This document shows, one piece after another, positions 42,901 through 53,818 of a stretch of DNA of 64,000 nucleotides; the stretch's first letter is position 1, and each line of letters starts with the position of its first letter. The stretch comes from Tribonema minus (Eukaryota; Sar; Xanthophyceae; Tribonematales; Tribonemataceae). The notes beneath the pieces were generated by a model. That model ran no database searches. It saw only the letters and a program-made list of their open reading frames with translations, and had not been told where the DNA came from. A program made the position numbers and the translations under genes. Location: positions 496,001 through 560,000 of the forward strand of contig JAFCMP010000539.1 in NCBI GenBank assembly GCA_017506865.1, written 5' to 3'.

Positions 42901-45900
42901 CCCCCCCTTCCCCCTCCGCCGCGCCGGTGGCGCTCCCACCCGCGCGCCTCCAGCGCCGCGTACAGCTCGTGCGCGCTCGCGACGAGCTCCGGGTGCGCGC
43001 GGAGGAACGCCGCCGCCTCGTCCGCCGTGAACGTGTCGCGGCCGCGCGGGCCGCTGCCGTCCGGCGCCGCCGCGCCCCAGCGCACGAGCAGGTGCTCGCC
43101 CGTCGCGGGGCACTCCGCGTGCCGCCAGCGCAGCGCTATGAGGCGCTGCGCGACGGCCAGGTCGCCCTCGCGCAGCAGCGCCGCGACGCTGGGGAAGTCG
43201 CGCAGCGCGGGGGGCGCCTCCGCGGCGGCGGCGACGGCGGCGGCGGCGCCGATGGCGGCGGTGCGCGCGCGCCCCTTGCCGCCGCACGCGGCAGCGGGCT
43301 TTGCGGCGGCTGCGGGGCGGGCTGCGCCGCCGCGTGCCGCGGGCGCGCTAGACGCCACTGGCGCCTGCGCCGCAGCAGCAGCGGCAGCGGCAGCAGCGCT
43401 GGTGGCGGCGGCTGCAACGGCGCCGGTGGCAGCAGCGGCGCGCTTGACCGTGCGGCTGCTGCTGCCGGTGGTGTTGGCGCCGGTCATGGCGCCGGCAGCA
43501 GCAGCGCTGGAGTCAGCAGCGCGTGCACTCCGCGCTCGCTTCGGTGCCAGGGCGCTGCGCACAGCACGCGGCGAAAGCGTAGAGGTGCGCGGCGATGAGC
43601 GATGCACGATGAGGTTGAGCGCTGCTGAAGATGGCAGCAATCCAGATTCGCAGCACGGTAGTGCCAGCGAACAGGTGCAGCACGAGGTTCTACTCTTGTA
43701 CTGGCGTTGACCTACATGCTCCAAGAGCGTCGCTCTTGAACTCTGCGGGGCTGCACAGATTGAGCACTGATGCAGTGCGCAACTACCCCAATCCCAAACC
43801 CAAGTACCCGTCCCCATTCTGGATGGACTAGCATATAGATCCACTGTTCATGCCATTGATGCATGCTGCAGGCAGATGCGGCAGTGGTGGTGTTGCTGCT
43901 TCCACAGCAGTGCCATACACAAACTATTGCACCGTGTAGAGTAGGCAGCATATAATCAAGCCTACATAGCCATGCGACAGACACGGTGAAGCTGTTGTGA
44001 ACAGCGACACAAAACGCCAGGCATGCAGTGAACTTGTCAGAACATCACGCGCTCTAGCACACTTTGCATCTACTGCAGTCTGTAGCACTGTCTCAAGCAC
44101 CGCCGCTGCTGCCCGTTTGACACTGTGTGCTGCCGCTCAACCACGTTTCAAATCTGACACCCTCCTGCTACAAGCATTCTAGCATTCTCAAGCAGTGTGC
44201 GCACTCCTGTAGTAACGCCAAGCACCGCCGCCGCCCATACATAATGGGACCTCGTGCTGCTGCTACTCTACTGTTTACCCATACATACCTGACGGGCTCC
44301 GCCGACGCCACAGGTTGAGCGCTGACACCGCATTGCGTATCCACTATTAGCATTCTAAAGCAGTGTCAGCGGTAGTAACGCTGAGCACAGCCGCTGCCCA
44401 TATATAATGGCGCCTCGTGCTGTGCTGCTGCTGCACAACCGTTTTCCTACACTTCGTACATACCTGACGTCCTCCGCGGCCGGCACAGGCTGAGCGCTGT
44501 CACCGCGCTGCCCACACATGGCACCTCGTGCTGCTGCTCAACCGTTCTGTTTCGTACTTTGAAGTACATACCTGACGTGCTCGGCAGACGGCACAGGTTG
44601 AGCGCTGTGCTGCGTACCCACGGCGTGCACTTGCGGCTAGCCACACCTTGTCAGCTAGAGGTCTACAGTCTTTTGAATCGTTTCCATATTTGGCATCTCG
44701 TGCTGCTACTCAACCGTTTTCCCCTTACCTGACGTCCTCTGGCGACGCCACACGTTGAGCGCTGTCACCACGCTGCGTCCCCACGGCGTGCGCCCACGCG
44801 CCGCTGGCCCAGTTCGCCTCCACGAACGAGCGCACCTGCGCCTCGCTCGTGAAGTAGTGCAGGCCGAGGACGCTGTCGCTGAGCACTGCAGCGCGACTCA
44901 GGCCTTTGACTCGACTCGCTGATGACTCGCGCAGGCCCGGCCGGAACCAGTACATGCTGACGAGACCGTCGCCGTACTAAAGGAAGGGGGGGGTGGGGGG
45001 GGGGGCAGTTACGATGTCAGTTACACTTTTCAGTTACAGACGGTTGCGGAGTGTCAATTCAAGTGATGGATGATGCCGTCAGCCCAGCGAGTCGCCATGG
45101 ACATTCGAAAGAGTTTTTAATGCAGGCGGTACGGGGAAACGTACGAGCCATGGCGCACTCAACTCAACTTGAAGCGATGATTGTGAGGTGCCTGGTGCAC
45201 GTTGGCAAACCGTAGCAGCAGCACCGAGTGATGCTCACCATTTCAGCAATGCTGCTTGATCGGACACGAACAAGTCAGCGTACAGGCACCACCACGATTT
45301 GTGAGCGATGCTACTGAGAACTTACGGGTACTGGCGTTATACGGCACAGTGACCGTAGCACGCGGACCTGCAGAGGAAAAAGCTGATCCTTGATTGGCAT
45401 GCCACCTTGCTGTCTGCGGTTGTATGTACAACAGCTCACTTGCATATGACAGGTATGAAGTTTCGTTGCACCACCAGAAATGGACCCTCATGCGCACACA
45501 CTGCGTGAAAAAAGCCCCTCTGCTGACACCAGTTGAAGTTCGCAAACCACCAATAGCACTGCAAGAAGCTCTGTTGGAACGCACCCTCTCAATGCGCCTC
45601 GCTACACGCTATACATACATATGTACGTCCAGCACCGCCTCGATCGCCGTATCGCTCTGCCATCATACGCATACAGCAGAACACTTCAGCCTGCAGGCAT
45701 TGCCTACGGTGAGCAACAAACGCAATACCTACATACCTCGCTGTACCAGCCCTCGTCCTTCAGGTACGCCCACAGCTCTTTGAAAACCTTCGGTAGGCCG
45801 CCGACCTCAGCCACCAGTGCCGCCAGTGCGACGCCACCATTGCTGCTGCTGCTGCTGCTGCTGTGGCCGCCGCCAGTGCGTGCGTGCTTGCTGGCGCTGC

Positions 45901-48232
45901 TGCCGCTGCCGCCGTTCTGGTCGCTGCTGCTGCCGCTGCCTTTGCCGCTGCTTCTGCCGCTGTTTTCGCCGCTGCTGCTGCTGCCGCTGCCGCCGCTGCT
46001 GCTCCTGCCGCCGCTGCGGCTGCTGCCGCCACTGCCGCTGCTGCTGCCGCTGCTGCCGCTGCTGCCGCTGCGGCCTGCTGCCGCACTGCGTTTGGGCGAT
46101 ACCAGCCTGGTAGTGCCAGCAAACAGGTGCACACCGCAAGCTTCTACCCTTGAACTGGCGTTGATTCAGATGCGGTGAGTGCATCGCTGTTGAAGTCCGT
46201 GGGGCAGCACGGGTTGAGCACTGATGCAGCGCATACCTACCCCTAAGCGCATACCTAAGAAAACTCTGTCCTGTTCTAGACGGTCTTGAAGAAAATCCAG
46301 CTGTTTATGCCATTCACGCATGCTGCAGACAGATGAGCCAGTGGTGGCGCCGCTTGTTCTACAACAGTGCCATACACAATCGACTGCATGATGTGTAGCA
46401 GGAAGTAAACATGCATGTATACCTGGTCACACCACAGATATGGCGGAGCTGTTGTGAAAGTGGTGCGGTGCCGCAGCTACAGGGCGCTTACACACAATAC
46501 ACAATGAATCTGTTAACATCACGCGCGCTTGCACCCTTTGCGTCTAGCACTTTCAAGGCAGTATACATACATGCAGACCCGAGAATGCCACAGATAGGTG
46601 TAGCTGTTGCGGTGCTACAGCGCCATAGCTATAGGTTGCATGCAATATGCATAAACCTGTCATGATGTCACGCGCTCTTGCACACTCTGCTCTACTGCGC
46701 CCTTTCTCAAGCAACGCTGCTACCCATTTAGCACTGTGTGCCGCTGGTCAACAGATTACTATGATACCGGACGTCGTCCTGCTAGCATTCTCAGGCAGCG
46801 TGAGCGGTAGTAACGCCGAGCACCGCCGCTGCCCATATATAACGGCACCTCGTGCTGCCGCTTAAACCGTGTTTCCACATATACCTGACGTCCTCCTCCT
46901 ACAAGCATTCTAGCATTCTCAAGCAGTGCGAGCAGTACTCACGTCGAGCACCATGCAATGGCCCTGTGTGGCTGCTCAAACCGTTTCTCGATACATACCT
47001 GACGTCCCCCGCCGACGGCACAGGTTGAGCGCTGTCACCGCGCTGCGTACCCACCGCGTGCGCCCACGCGCCGCTCTCCCAGTTCTCCTCCACGAACGAC
47101 CGCACCTGCGCCTCACTCGTGAAGTAGTGCAGGCCGAGGACGCTGTTGCTGAGCACTGCGGCACGACTCAAGCCTTTGACTGGACTCGCTGATGACTCGC
47201 GCAGGCCCGGCCGGAACCAGTACATGCTGACCAGACCGTCGCCGTACTGAAAGGGAGGGGGGGGAAGGGGGGGGGGCAGTGGCGCAGCTGGCGTCAGGTA
47301 CAGTTTCAGTTACAGAGCAGCAGCGCAGCTCAGTTTCAGTTTCAGTTACGGGGGGTGCGGAGCGTCACTTCAAGTGATAGCTGCTGTCAGCGCAGCGAGT
47401 CACCATTGATGTTTGGAGAGTGTTGTTGTTGAGCGATACGATATAATGCCCTACAGACAAGCCTAAAGCCCTTACTGTGACAGGCAAACCAAATATAGCC
47501 CATACAGTGACACGCTTTTTGTCCACACTGCAATGCACTGAATGTTGTGCTGGGCGCGCAGGGCGGCAGCAGCGCAGCGTAGCGAGGCGTAATGGTGTAT
47601 GTAGCCTATGTCAGTTTCAATGTCAGTAATGGTTATAGGTGGGGAGTGTCACTTCAAGTGATTGATGTTGTCAGCACCGGCGTCACCGCGGAGAGTTCTA
47701 TAGAAAGTGGTACCAACAGGATGGAACAAAATAAGAGGCGAAACATGCACTGGGCAAACATGGGTATCGTGGCGCTCTCTACTCAAATTGAATTGATGAG
47801 GTGCTTATTTCACATTGGCAAACCATACCAACACCACCAAGAAATATTCATAGTTTCGGCGATGCGTCTTGATCAGAGACGAGCAAGTCAGCGCACAGGC
47901 AGTACTAAGATGCATTTGTGACACCAGTTGAACTTTGCAAACCACCAATGGCACTGCAAGAAGCTCTGTTGGAACTCATCCTCTCAATGCGCCTCGCCAC
48001 ACGCTATACATACATAGCTCCAGCACCGCCTCGATCGCCATATCGCTCTGCCATCATACATACGCATACAGCAGCACATGTCAGCCTGCAGGTATTGCCT
48101 ACGGCGAGCAACGAACGCGATACCTACATACCTCGCTGTACCAGCCCTCGTCCTTGAGGTACGCCCACAGCTCCTTGAAAGCCTCCGGTAGCCCGCCGAC
48201 CTCCGCTACCAGTGCCGCCAGTGCGCCGCCGC

Positions 48233-48275
<43 letters not shown>

Positions 48276-51200
48276 GCCGCCGTCTGCACGCGCATGTTTG
48301 CTGCTGCTGCTGCCGCCACTGCTGCCGCCGCTGCCGCCGCTGCTGCCGCTGCTGCTGCCGCTGCCACCGCTGCCGCTGCTGCCTCTGCGGCCTTCCGCCG
48401 CACTGCGTGTGGGCGACACCAGCCGGGCGCGTTTGCTCGCTGTGTCACCGCGTCGCCCAACCGTCTTTGCAGTCACAGTTGGCTGCGCAGTGCCATCCAG
48501 GCTCGCCGCAGCTGCCGTGCGCTTCGTCCGCGGTGCCGGTGCCACCAGCGCCGGCACTTCCGCCCCGCCCTCGGTGCTGCGCGGCGCTGGAGCCTGCTTG
48601 CGCCTGCCCTTTGCTGCGCCTGGCGCTGGCTTGACAGCGGAGGATGCAAGAGCTTCGGTCGCTGTCGCTGGCGCTGGTGCCGCCGCTGCTGCTGGCGCTG
48701 CTGGCGCCGCTGCCGCCGCTGCTGTCAGCGTTTCTTCTCGCAGCCGCCTCTCCTTCTCGGCAGTGGTGCGTGTCGTCGGCGCACGCGGCTGCGCCGCCGC
48801 TGCTGGCGTTGGCGGCGCTGGTGCCGCTGCTGACGCCGGCGGGGCTGACAACGCTGCTGGCACCGGCGGCGCTGCTGCCGCAGCTGCTGGCGGCTTGTCG
48901 CTACGCCGCTTCTTGTTGTCGACAGTGGCGCGCACCTTCTTGCGCACAGCCGGCGCCGCCGCTGCTGCCGCCGCTGCTGCCGCAGCTGCCGCAGCTGCCA
49001 GCGACTCCGCGACGACGCGATCCTCCTGCCTAGCAGCGGTGCGCGTCTTGCGCGCGGACGGCGGCGACACCGCCGCCGCCGCCGCCGCCGCGGTTACCGC
49101 CGCCACCGCCGCCGCCGCAGCGGGCGCGCCGCTTGCGTCGCTGCAGAGCGTCACCTCCTCGCGCCACGCGCCCGACTCCCACCTGCCGCCGCCGCGCAGC
49201 CACGCCAGGAGCTCGGCGTCGCTGAGGAAGTAGTGCTCGCCGCGCGCGTACGCGGCGCGCGCGCTGCGCGGCGTCGCGTCCGGCACCCCCGGCCGGATGT
49301 ACGGCACGTCCGGCGCCCAGCTGAACCCCGCTTCGCGCAGCAGCGCCTGGATCTGCCGCAGCGCGGCGGTGTGGATGTTGACCTCGTGCCACGGCGCTTC
49401 AGCGGCGCAGCGCTGCTGCCGCTCGCTGCCCGCGCTGCTGCCACTGCCGGCGCCGGCGCCGCCGCCGCCGCCGCTGCGGCGCGCTGAAGCGGGGGGGGAG
49501 GCGCCGCCGTCCGAGCCTATGAATGCCGCTGTCGGCGGAGAGTCACTTGCTGACCGCGAGCTGGGCCGCGCGGGTGTGGGCGTCACCTTGCGCGCCTTCC
49601 CCGCGGTAGTGCCCGCCGGCCTAGGCGATGTGAAATCCGCAGCTGCCGCCGCCGCTGCCGCTGGTGCCGCCGCCGCCACTGCTGTCGCCGCCGATGCGCC
49701 GGCGCTGCGGCGAGCTGCTGCTGCTGCTGCGCCGCTGCTGCCGCCGCCGCGTTCGCGGCGCATGTTCACGGGCGGGCTGACAATGGCCGGCACCGAGCGC
49801 AGCTTGGCAGCGCGCTCAGCGGGGCGCCTCGGGGCAGCGGTCATGGCAGTGACGGCCATGGCAGCCGCGGCCGCCTCGCTGTCCTCCTCGGCGGCACTGC
49901 CGCGCTGCGCGCGCGGCGGTGGCGTCGGCGGCGACGGCGGCGACAGCGTCACGGGCGCGTGCCAGCCGTCGCCGTGCCACGTCGCCTGCAGGAAGTCGAG
50001 CAGCATCTCGCGCGACGAGAAGAAGTCTGTACCCTCGCTGAACTGCCTGTGAACCCTGGCGCCGGGGCGCACAAAGTACTCCGCGGCAAGGAACGGCTCC
50101 CTGGGCCCCCTGAATTTGTACCCGGCGTCCAGCAGCAGGCGCCCGAGCTCCTGGTGGAGCAGGCTCGGGTCGCGCTTGATGGCGGCGATGTCGATGGCGG
50201 CGGCGCGCGCCTGCAGCGCCTCCGCCGAGTGCTGCGCGGCGCCGCTGCCGCTGCTGCCGCCGCCGCTGCTGCTGCGGCTGACGGCGCTCGACGCTGCTGC
50301 CGCGGCGGCGGCAGAAGTGTTGACAGCGTTGCTCTCCGCTGCTGCGGCCGCCGCTGCCGGTGCTGCGGCCACTGCTGCGGCGTCCGACGCGCTGGCGGCA
50401 CCCGCGTGGGGCGCCGCCTCCGCCACCGCGCTGCGCGCCGCTCGCTCCTCGTGGCCCTGCAGCTGCTGCTGCTGCCGCTGCTGCTCCGCAAGCACCGCCG
50501 CTGCTGTGTCTCTCCGCGCCTGCCGCAGCTCCGCCGCCTCTTTCATGGCTTCAAGCAGCGCGTTGCTAGCGTCGTCGCCGCGGAGGTTGGCGATGCCGTA
50601 CGCCTCCATGTGGCGCTCGTAGTCGGTTACGAGCGACGGATCGCTGAGCGATGAGGCGAGGTCGGGGTAGAGCAGGGGGACGACAATGGGGCCGTCGGCT
50701 GCAAACTTTTTCGGAAGCTGGCAGGAAAGCGCACAGCGAAGGGAACGGGAGAGGGAGTGAGGGAGTGGCTGTGTTGAGGCAGTTTGATGAAAGTGTTCAA
50801 AGTTTATGTAGGAACTTCGAAAGTACCGCAGGATTAAGCGTGCCGCAGGGCAGCAATCTCCAATACCATAGCAGTGCTATTTGACGCAGCATGTAGGTGT
50901 GCAGGCGGCAGCCATTCCAGCTGGAAGTGACGGCAGTCGGTATCGAAGCAGCAGCGAAGCATATGGTTTTTCAAAACCATGGTCATCTGATCATGTATGG
51001 ACGCATGCGACCAGAACCTACAGTTGGAGCTGCGACGCACTCCAGAACACTGCAGCTTGTGACCGACGCACCTTGCACTCTCTCCTGGCGTCTCTGGGCG
51101 ATGCATATTTCAAAGCGGGCCACCAGCCTTCTGGGTTCTCGGCCGTGAACACCTCGCGTCGCAACCACACTATCTCGCCCGTGACACGTGGTGTTTTAGA

Positions 51201-51308
51201 CAAGGCAGCGGCGGCGTCACTCTTGTCTGGCGTCCTCATCGTCCTCTGTCGCATCTCCATGCTCCCTGCATGTGTGTGCGTGCCAAGGATACATCGCGAG
51301 AGAGCCAA
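37058..51308 (-). CDS. CDC6/ORC1-like AAA+ protein with PWWP-like N-terminus and multiple repeat domains (minus-strand paralogue), six exons
   Basis: Exons: 51308 (or Met at 51260)-51072, 50717-48132, 47246-46999, 46106-45737, 44976-44729 and about 43554-37058. Junction phases agree, giving roughly 3,380 codons. Exon 1 has 'GEIVWLRREVF' and 'GWWPALKYASP' (PWWP-like). Then come Y.RPG repeats ('YFVRPGARVHR', 'YIRPGVPDATP', and 'YWFRPGLRESS' twice), a long acidic/Ala-rich region, four tandem GWRWRNGG modules, a fifth variant 'GWRWVGGG', and the AAA+ module. Walker A is 'GAPGTGKT', Walker B region 'LVLTIEEVNYL', sensor 1 'IGVANNINLTE', sensor 2 'SGDARDALQLAQ', then a winged-helix-like end. CDC6/ORC1 proteins load replicative helicase; DNA-replication licensing is inferred. 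The frame switches by one nucleotide between about 42395 and 42330 with no good intron, so the copy may be damaged, mis-assembled or use a tiny intron. Exons 4-5 are duplicates of the exon 2 end plus exon 3. Confidence 0.78.
39430..41645 (-). repeat. Four tandem ~565-660 bp units encoding GWRWRNGG modules
   Basis: Units cover about 41645-41300, 41010-40660, 40440-40075 and 39780-39430 plus linkers. Each encodes 'LQAHL.LRS.SGAAAFKRAF', 'GWRWRNGGLAG.NLLC.PSV' and 'GALGVT.F.GS...GDFVRA', followed by an Ala-rich linker with 'ADASGMQIA'. High similarity implies recent expansion; the plus-strand paralogue has a single, more divergent module. Confidence 0.85.
43660..48450 (-). repeat. Tandem ~2.4 kb intragenic duplication
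   Basis: The segment 46.1-48.45 kb is repeated as 43.66-46.1 kb. Both contain the exon end encoding 'ELWAYLKDEGWYSE', the exon encoding 'YGDGLVSMYWFRPGLRE' and matching intron sequence (for example 'GTTGAA.TTTGCAAACCACCA' near 45535 and 47930). The duplication doubled one Y.RPG domain and preserved splicing phase. Confidence 0.85.
44285..44625 (-). repeat. Three echoes of exon 5 donor
   Basis: Downstream of the exon end at 44729 the donor region recurs near 44565-44625, 44463-44515 and 44288-44335. On the plus strand each reads CCTGACG...CGGC/ACGCCACAGG(T/C)TGAGCGCTG. Confidence 0.8.
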
Positions 51309-52055
51309 AATTCAAATTCAAATTTGAGAGGGCGGCAAAGTGCTTGCTGAAAAGGTTCGTAAGGCACTGTAGAGTTTGCTGCCAAGTTTTGAGTGATGAT
51401 GGTATCCGTTTGTCACACATATGCTACCAGTACTGCGCAATCGAGTGAGCAAGTTCGTTCCAACGTACTGCGTGCGCGGTGGAGACTTGACGACAACTGG
51501 CAATGTGTGACAGCTTACTAACGACTCATTACTGATGAGAAATCAAGGTCTGCCAAGCTTCACCACTGCTAATCATGAATCCCATTTACTTTCTGAAATT
51601 CCTTTTGTGCAAAGAAATATGCCAAAGCGATTGTGCAGAGAAGACGCATCTGACTCTGCTAGCAGATCCTGCATGGGGAAAAGCACGATCAGGTGCCGCT
51701 GTTTGAAGGAAATACCCTTGCCCTTGCCTCTCTGCTTACTTCACAAGTATTTTGCATGCAACTGCAAACATATCGTTGCGCACAACATAAACGCCAAGCA
51801 TCAACCGGACAAAGTGGTAACTGCAGTGAGCATGGGAGTAAGAGTTGGACATACGCGCAACAACTTGAGTTGAACCAACTCACACACAACACATCGTCGT
51901 GTCATTACCAGATTTACAAGGCCCGCACTTGTTAGCATACCACCGCTTCGATGCCTACAGCGCGGCATCCGCTCTAACCCCCCTCCCCCCCCCCCCTATA
52001 CCACGTACAGCACACAGCACGCACGTCAACCCCCCCCCCCCCCCCCCCCCCCCCC
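51309..52055. other. Spacer between the CDC6-like gene start and the SDR gene end
   Basis: Upstream region of the minus-strand CDC6-like gene, AT-richer than its exons. No gene recognised. A poly-C tract (about 52029-52056) abuts the SDR stop codon. Confidence 0.5.
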
Positions 52056-53818
52056 CTATTCCTTGCGCCCCCTGTTGACGTCGTGCGTCTTGTAGTCCGG
52101 CAGGAACGGCGCGGCGACCGCCGAGGACCAGTATAGGAAGTTTCCGGGGAGGAGCGACGCGGAGAGGCGCATGATCACCGCCGGCGCGCCGACCTCGCGC
52201 CAGACGACGCGCCCCACGCTTTTGAAGATGACCTTGGGGAGCGTGGATGCGGCGACCGCGCCGCGCGCCGCCTTGTCCATCATGTCTATCCTGTGGTCGA
52301 GGCCGGAGTAGAAGGCGGTCGCGACGGGCGAGGGGTGGATGGAGAGGACGTCGACGCCCTTGCAGCGCACCTCCGCCGCGAGCGACCCCGCAAAGTTGGT
52401 CAGGAACGCCTTCGTCGCGCCGTACATGACGCAGAACGGCGCGGGCATGTAGGCGACGGCGGACGACGTGAAGACGACGCAGCCGCGCAGCCGCGCCGCG
52501 ATGAGGCGGCCCAGGAAGTGGTGCGTGATGCGCGCCGCCGCGACCGCGTTGCACTCCATGTTGGCGGCCTGCTTGGCGCCGAGCGTCGAGTCGTAGAACC
52601 CCGTCACGATGTAGCCGGCGTTGTTGAAGATGCACTGGATCGGCAGCCCGTCCGTGGCTTCCCTGCGCGCCCGTGTGCGTGTGAGTGAGGGGGGGCAAGG
52701 AAGGGGTTGTGAGCGGCGTTTCAGGGGATGATATGCGGCAGTGCTTAGACAGGCAGAAGCGCAGTGCAGCAAGGCAGCAGTGCTCCCCTGCACGCTTTGG
52801 TTTCGTTTTGAAGGGCGGGCACCGGGGGGTGGCATGCGGCAGTGCTCAGAGAGGCAGAAGCGCAGCAGCAGCGCTCAAAGTGTGGGGTGAGCTGTAGCGC
52901 TCTGCGCGCGCTGCAGGGTAGGGCGTGCGCAGCGCCTTTGTTGACGTGCCTATCCGAACGTTTGCGAGGCACAGCAGCTGCAGAGGATCAGTAGGCTCGG
53001 GCAAGTGCAAAGGACCAAAGGTGTGCATCAAGTTTGCAACCTAACCCTAACCCTGACCCTCGCCCTAACCTAACCCTACCCCTAACCCATCAAACCTGCA
53101 GCAATTGCACGCCACTGCCCATGTAGAGGATTGGAATCATGACAACAGGTTCTAGACGTTGTGTGAATGTGCCAGCAGCTTTGATGAACTTCTGGTCCTT
53201 GAAGGCAGCGCTCAGCGCCGCGTTTGTGTCGTCATCCCATGCACTAACATACTTCAGCAACATCATACTTTGTATATATTAGGTACATAGAAGAATCGCG
53301 CGTACGCACTTGATGGGCGTCATGTAGTCCACGCCTGGCGCAAACTTCACGCCCACATTGATGAACTTCTGGCCCTTGAAGGCAGCGCTTAGCGCCGCGT
53401 GCGTGTCATCACTTCATGCACTACTATATTTCCATGCCCGGCGCGAAGTTCACGTCCACTTTGACAAACTGCTGGTCCTTGAACGTAGCGCTCAGCGCCG
53501 CGTGCGCGTCACCTAATAAGGGCAGTTGATGATGATAAATTATGTCAGAACCGCAGATACGCACTTGATGGGCGTCATGTAGTCGACGCCCGGCGCGAAG
53601 TTCACGCCCACTTTGACGAACTTCTGGTCCTTGAAGGCAGCGCTCAGCGCCGCGTGCGTTTCGTCCAGCAGCCCCCCCCCCAGCGCCACGATGACCACGT
53701 TAAACCCCTGCAACGCCAGCGCCTCAACCAGAGCACGCCCGATGCCGCTGCTGCCGCCCGTTACGAGCGCCCACTCCGCGCCGTACTTCTTCTTGAGGTT
53801 CTGCGCGGGGAGCACCAT
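52056..53818 (-). CDS. Short-chain dehydrogenase/reductase (17-beta-HSD / 3-ketoacyl-CoA reductase-like), two exons
   Basis: Exon 1 (53818-53565) and exon 2 (52662-52056) join in phase 2 to 286 residues. The Rossmann motif 'WALVTGGSSGIGRALVEALA' binds NAD(P)H. 'GVNFAPGVDYMTPIK' and 'CIFNNAGYIVTGFYD' (NNAG) follow. The catalytic set is Ser in 'VVFTSSAVAYMPAP' and Tyr/Lys in 'VMYGATKAFLTNF'; 'LSIHPSPVATAFY' is the usual post-catalytic loop. The order and spacing fit the HSD17B12/KAR group, which reduces 3-ketoacyl-CoA or steroids, but substrate cannot be assigned. No clear membrane anchor is seen. The gene lies between the two head-to-head CDC6-like genes, and its intron holds several copies of the exon 1 end. 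Confidence 0.9.
52726..52880. repeat. Tandem duplication, ~100 bp period, in SDR intron
   Basis: 'ATGCGGCAGTGCT.AGA.AG' followed by 'GCAGAAGCGCAG' occurs near 52732 and 52832. Confidence 0.65.
53039..53090. repeat. Interstitial telomere-like repeat (CCCTAA strand)
   Basis: About 50 bp of CCCTAA/CCCTGA/CCCTCG units in the SDR intron, for example 'CCTAACCCTAACCCTGACCC'. Confidence 0.8.
53160..53515 (-). repeat. Three echoes of SDR exon 1 end
   Basis: Copies of the exon segment encoding 'AALSAAFKDQKFVKVGVNFA' occur near 53450-53505, 53305-53400 and 53175-53230, beside the true exon end (53565-53660). The copy at 53305-53400 even retains the donor 'CATCAAGTGCG'. Confidence 0.85.
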
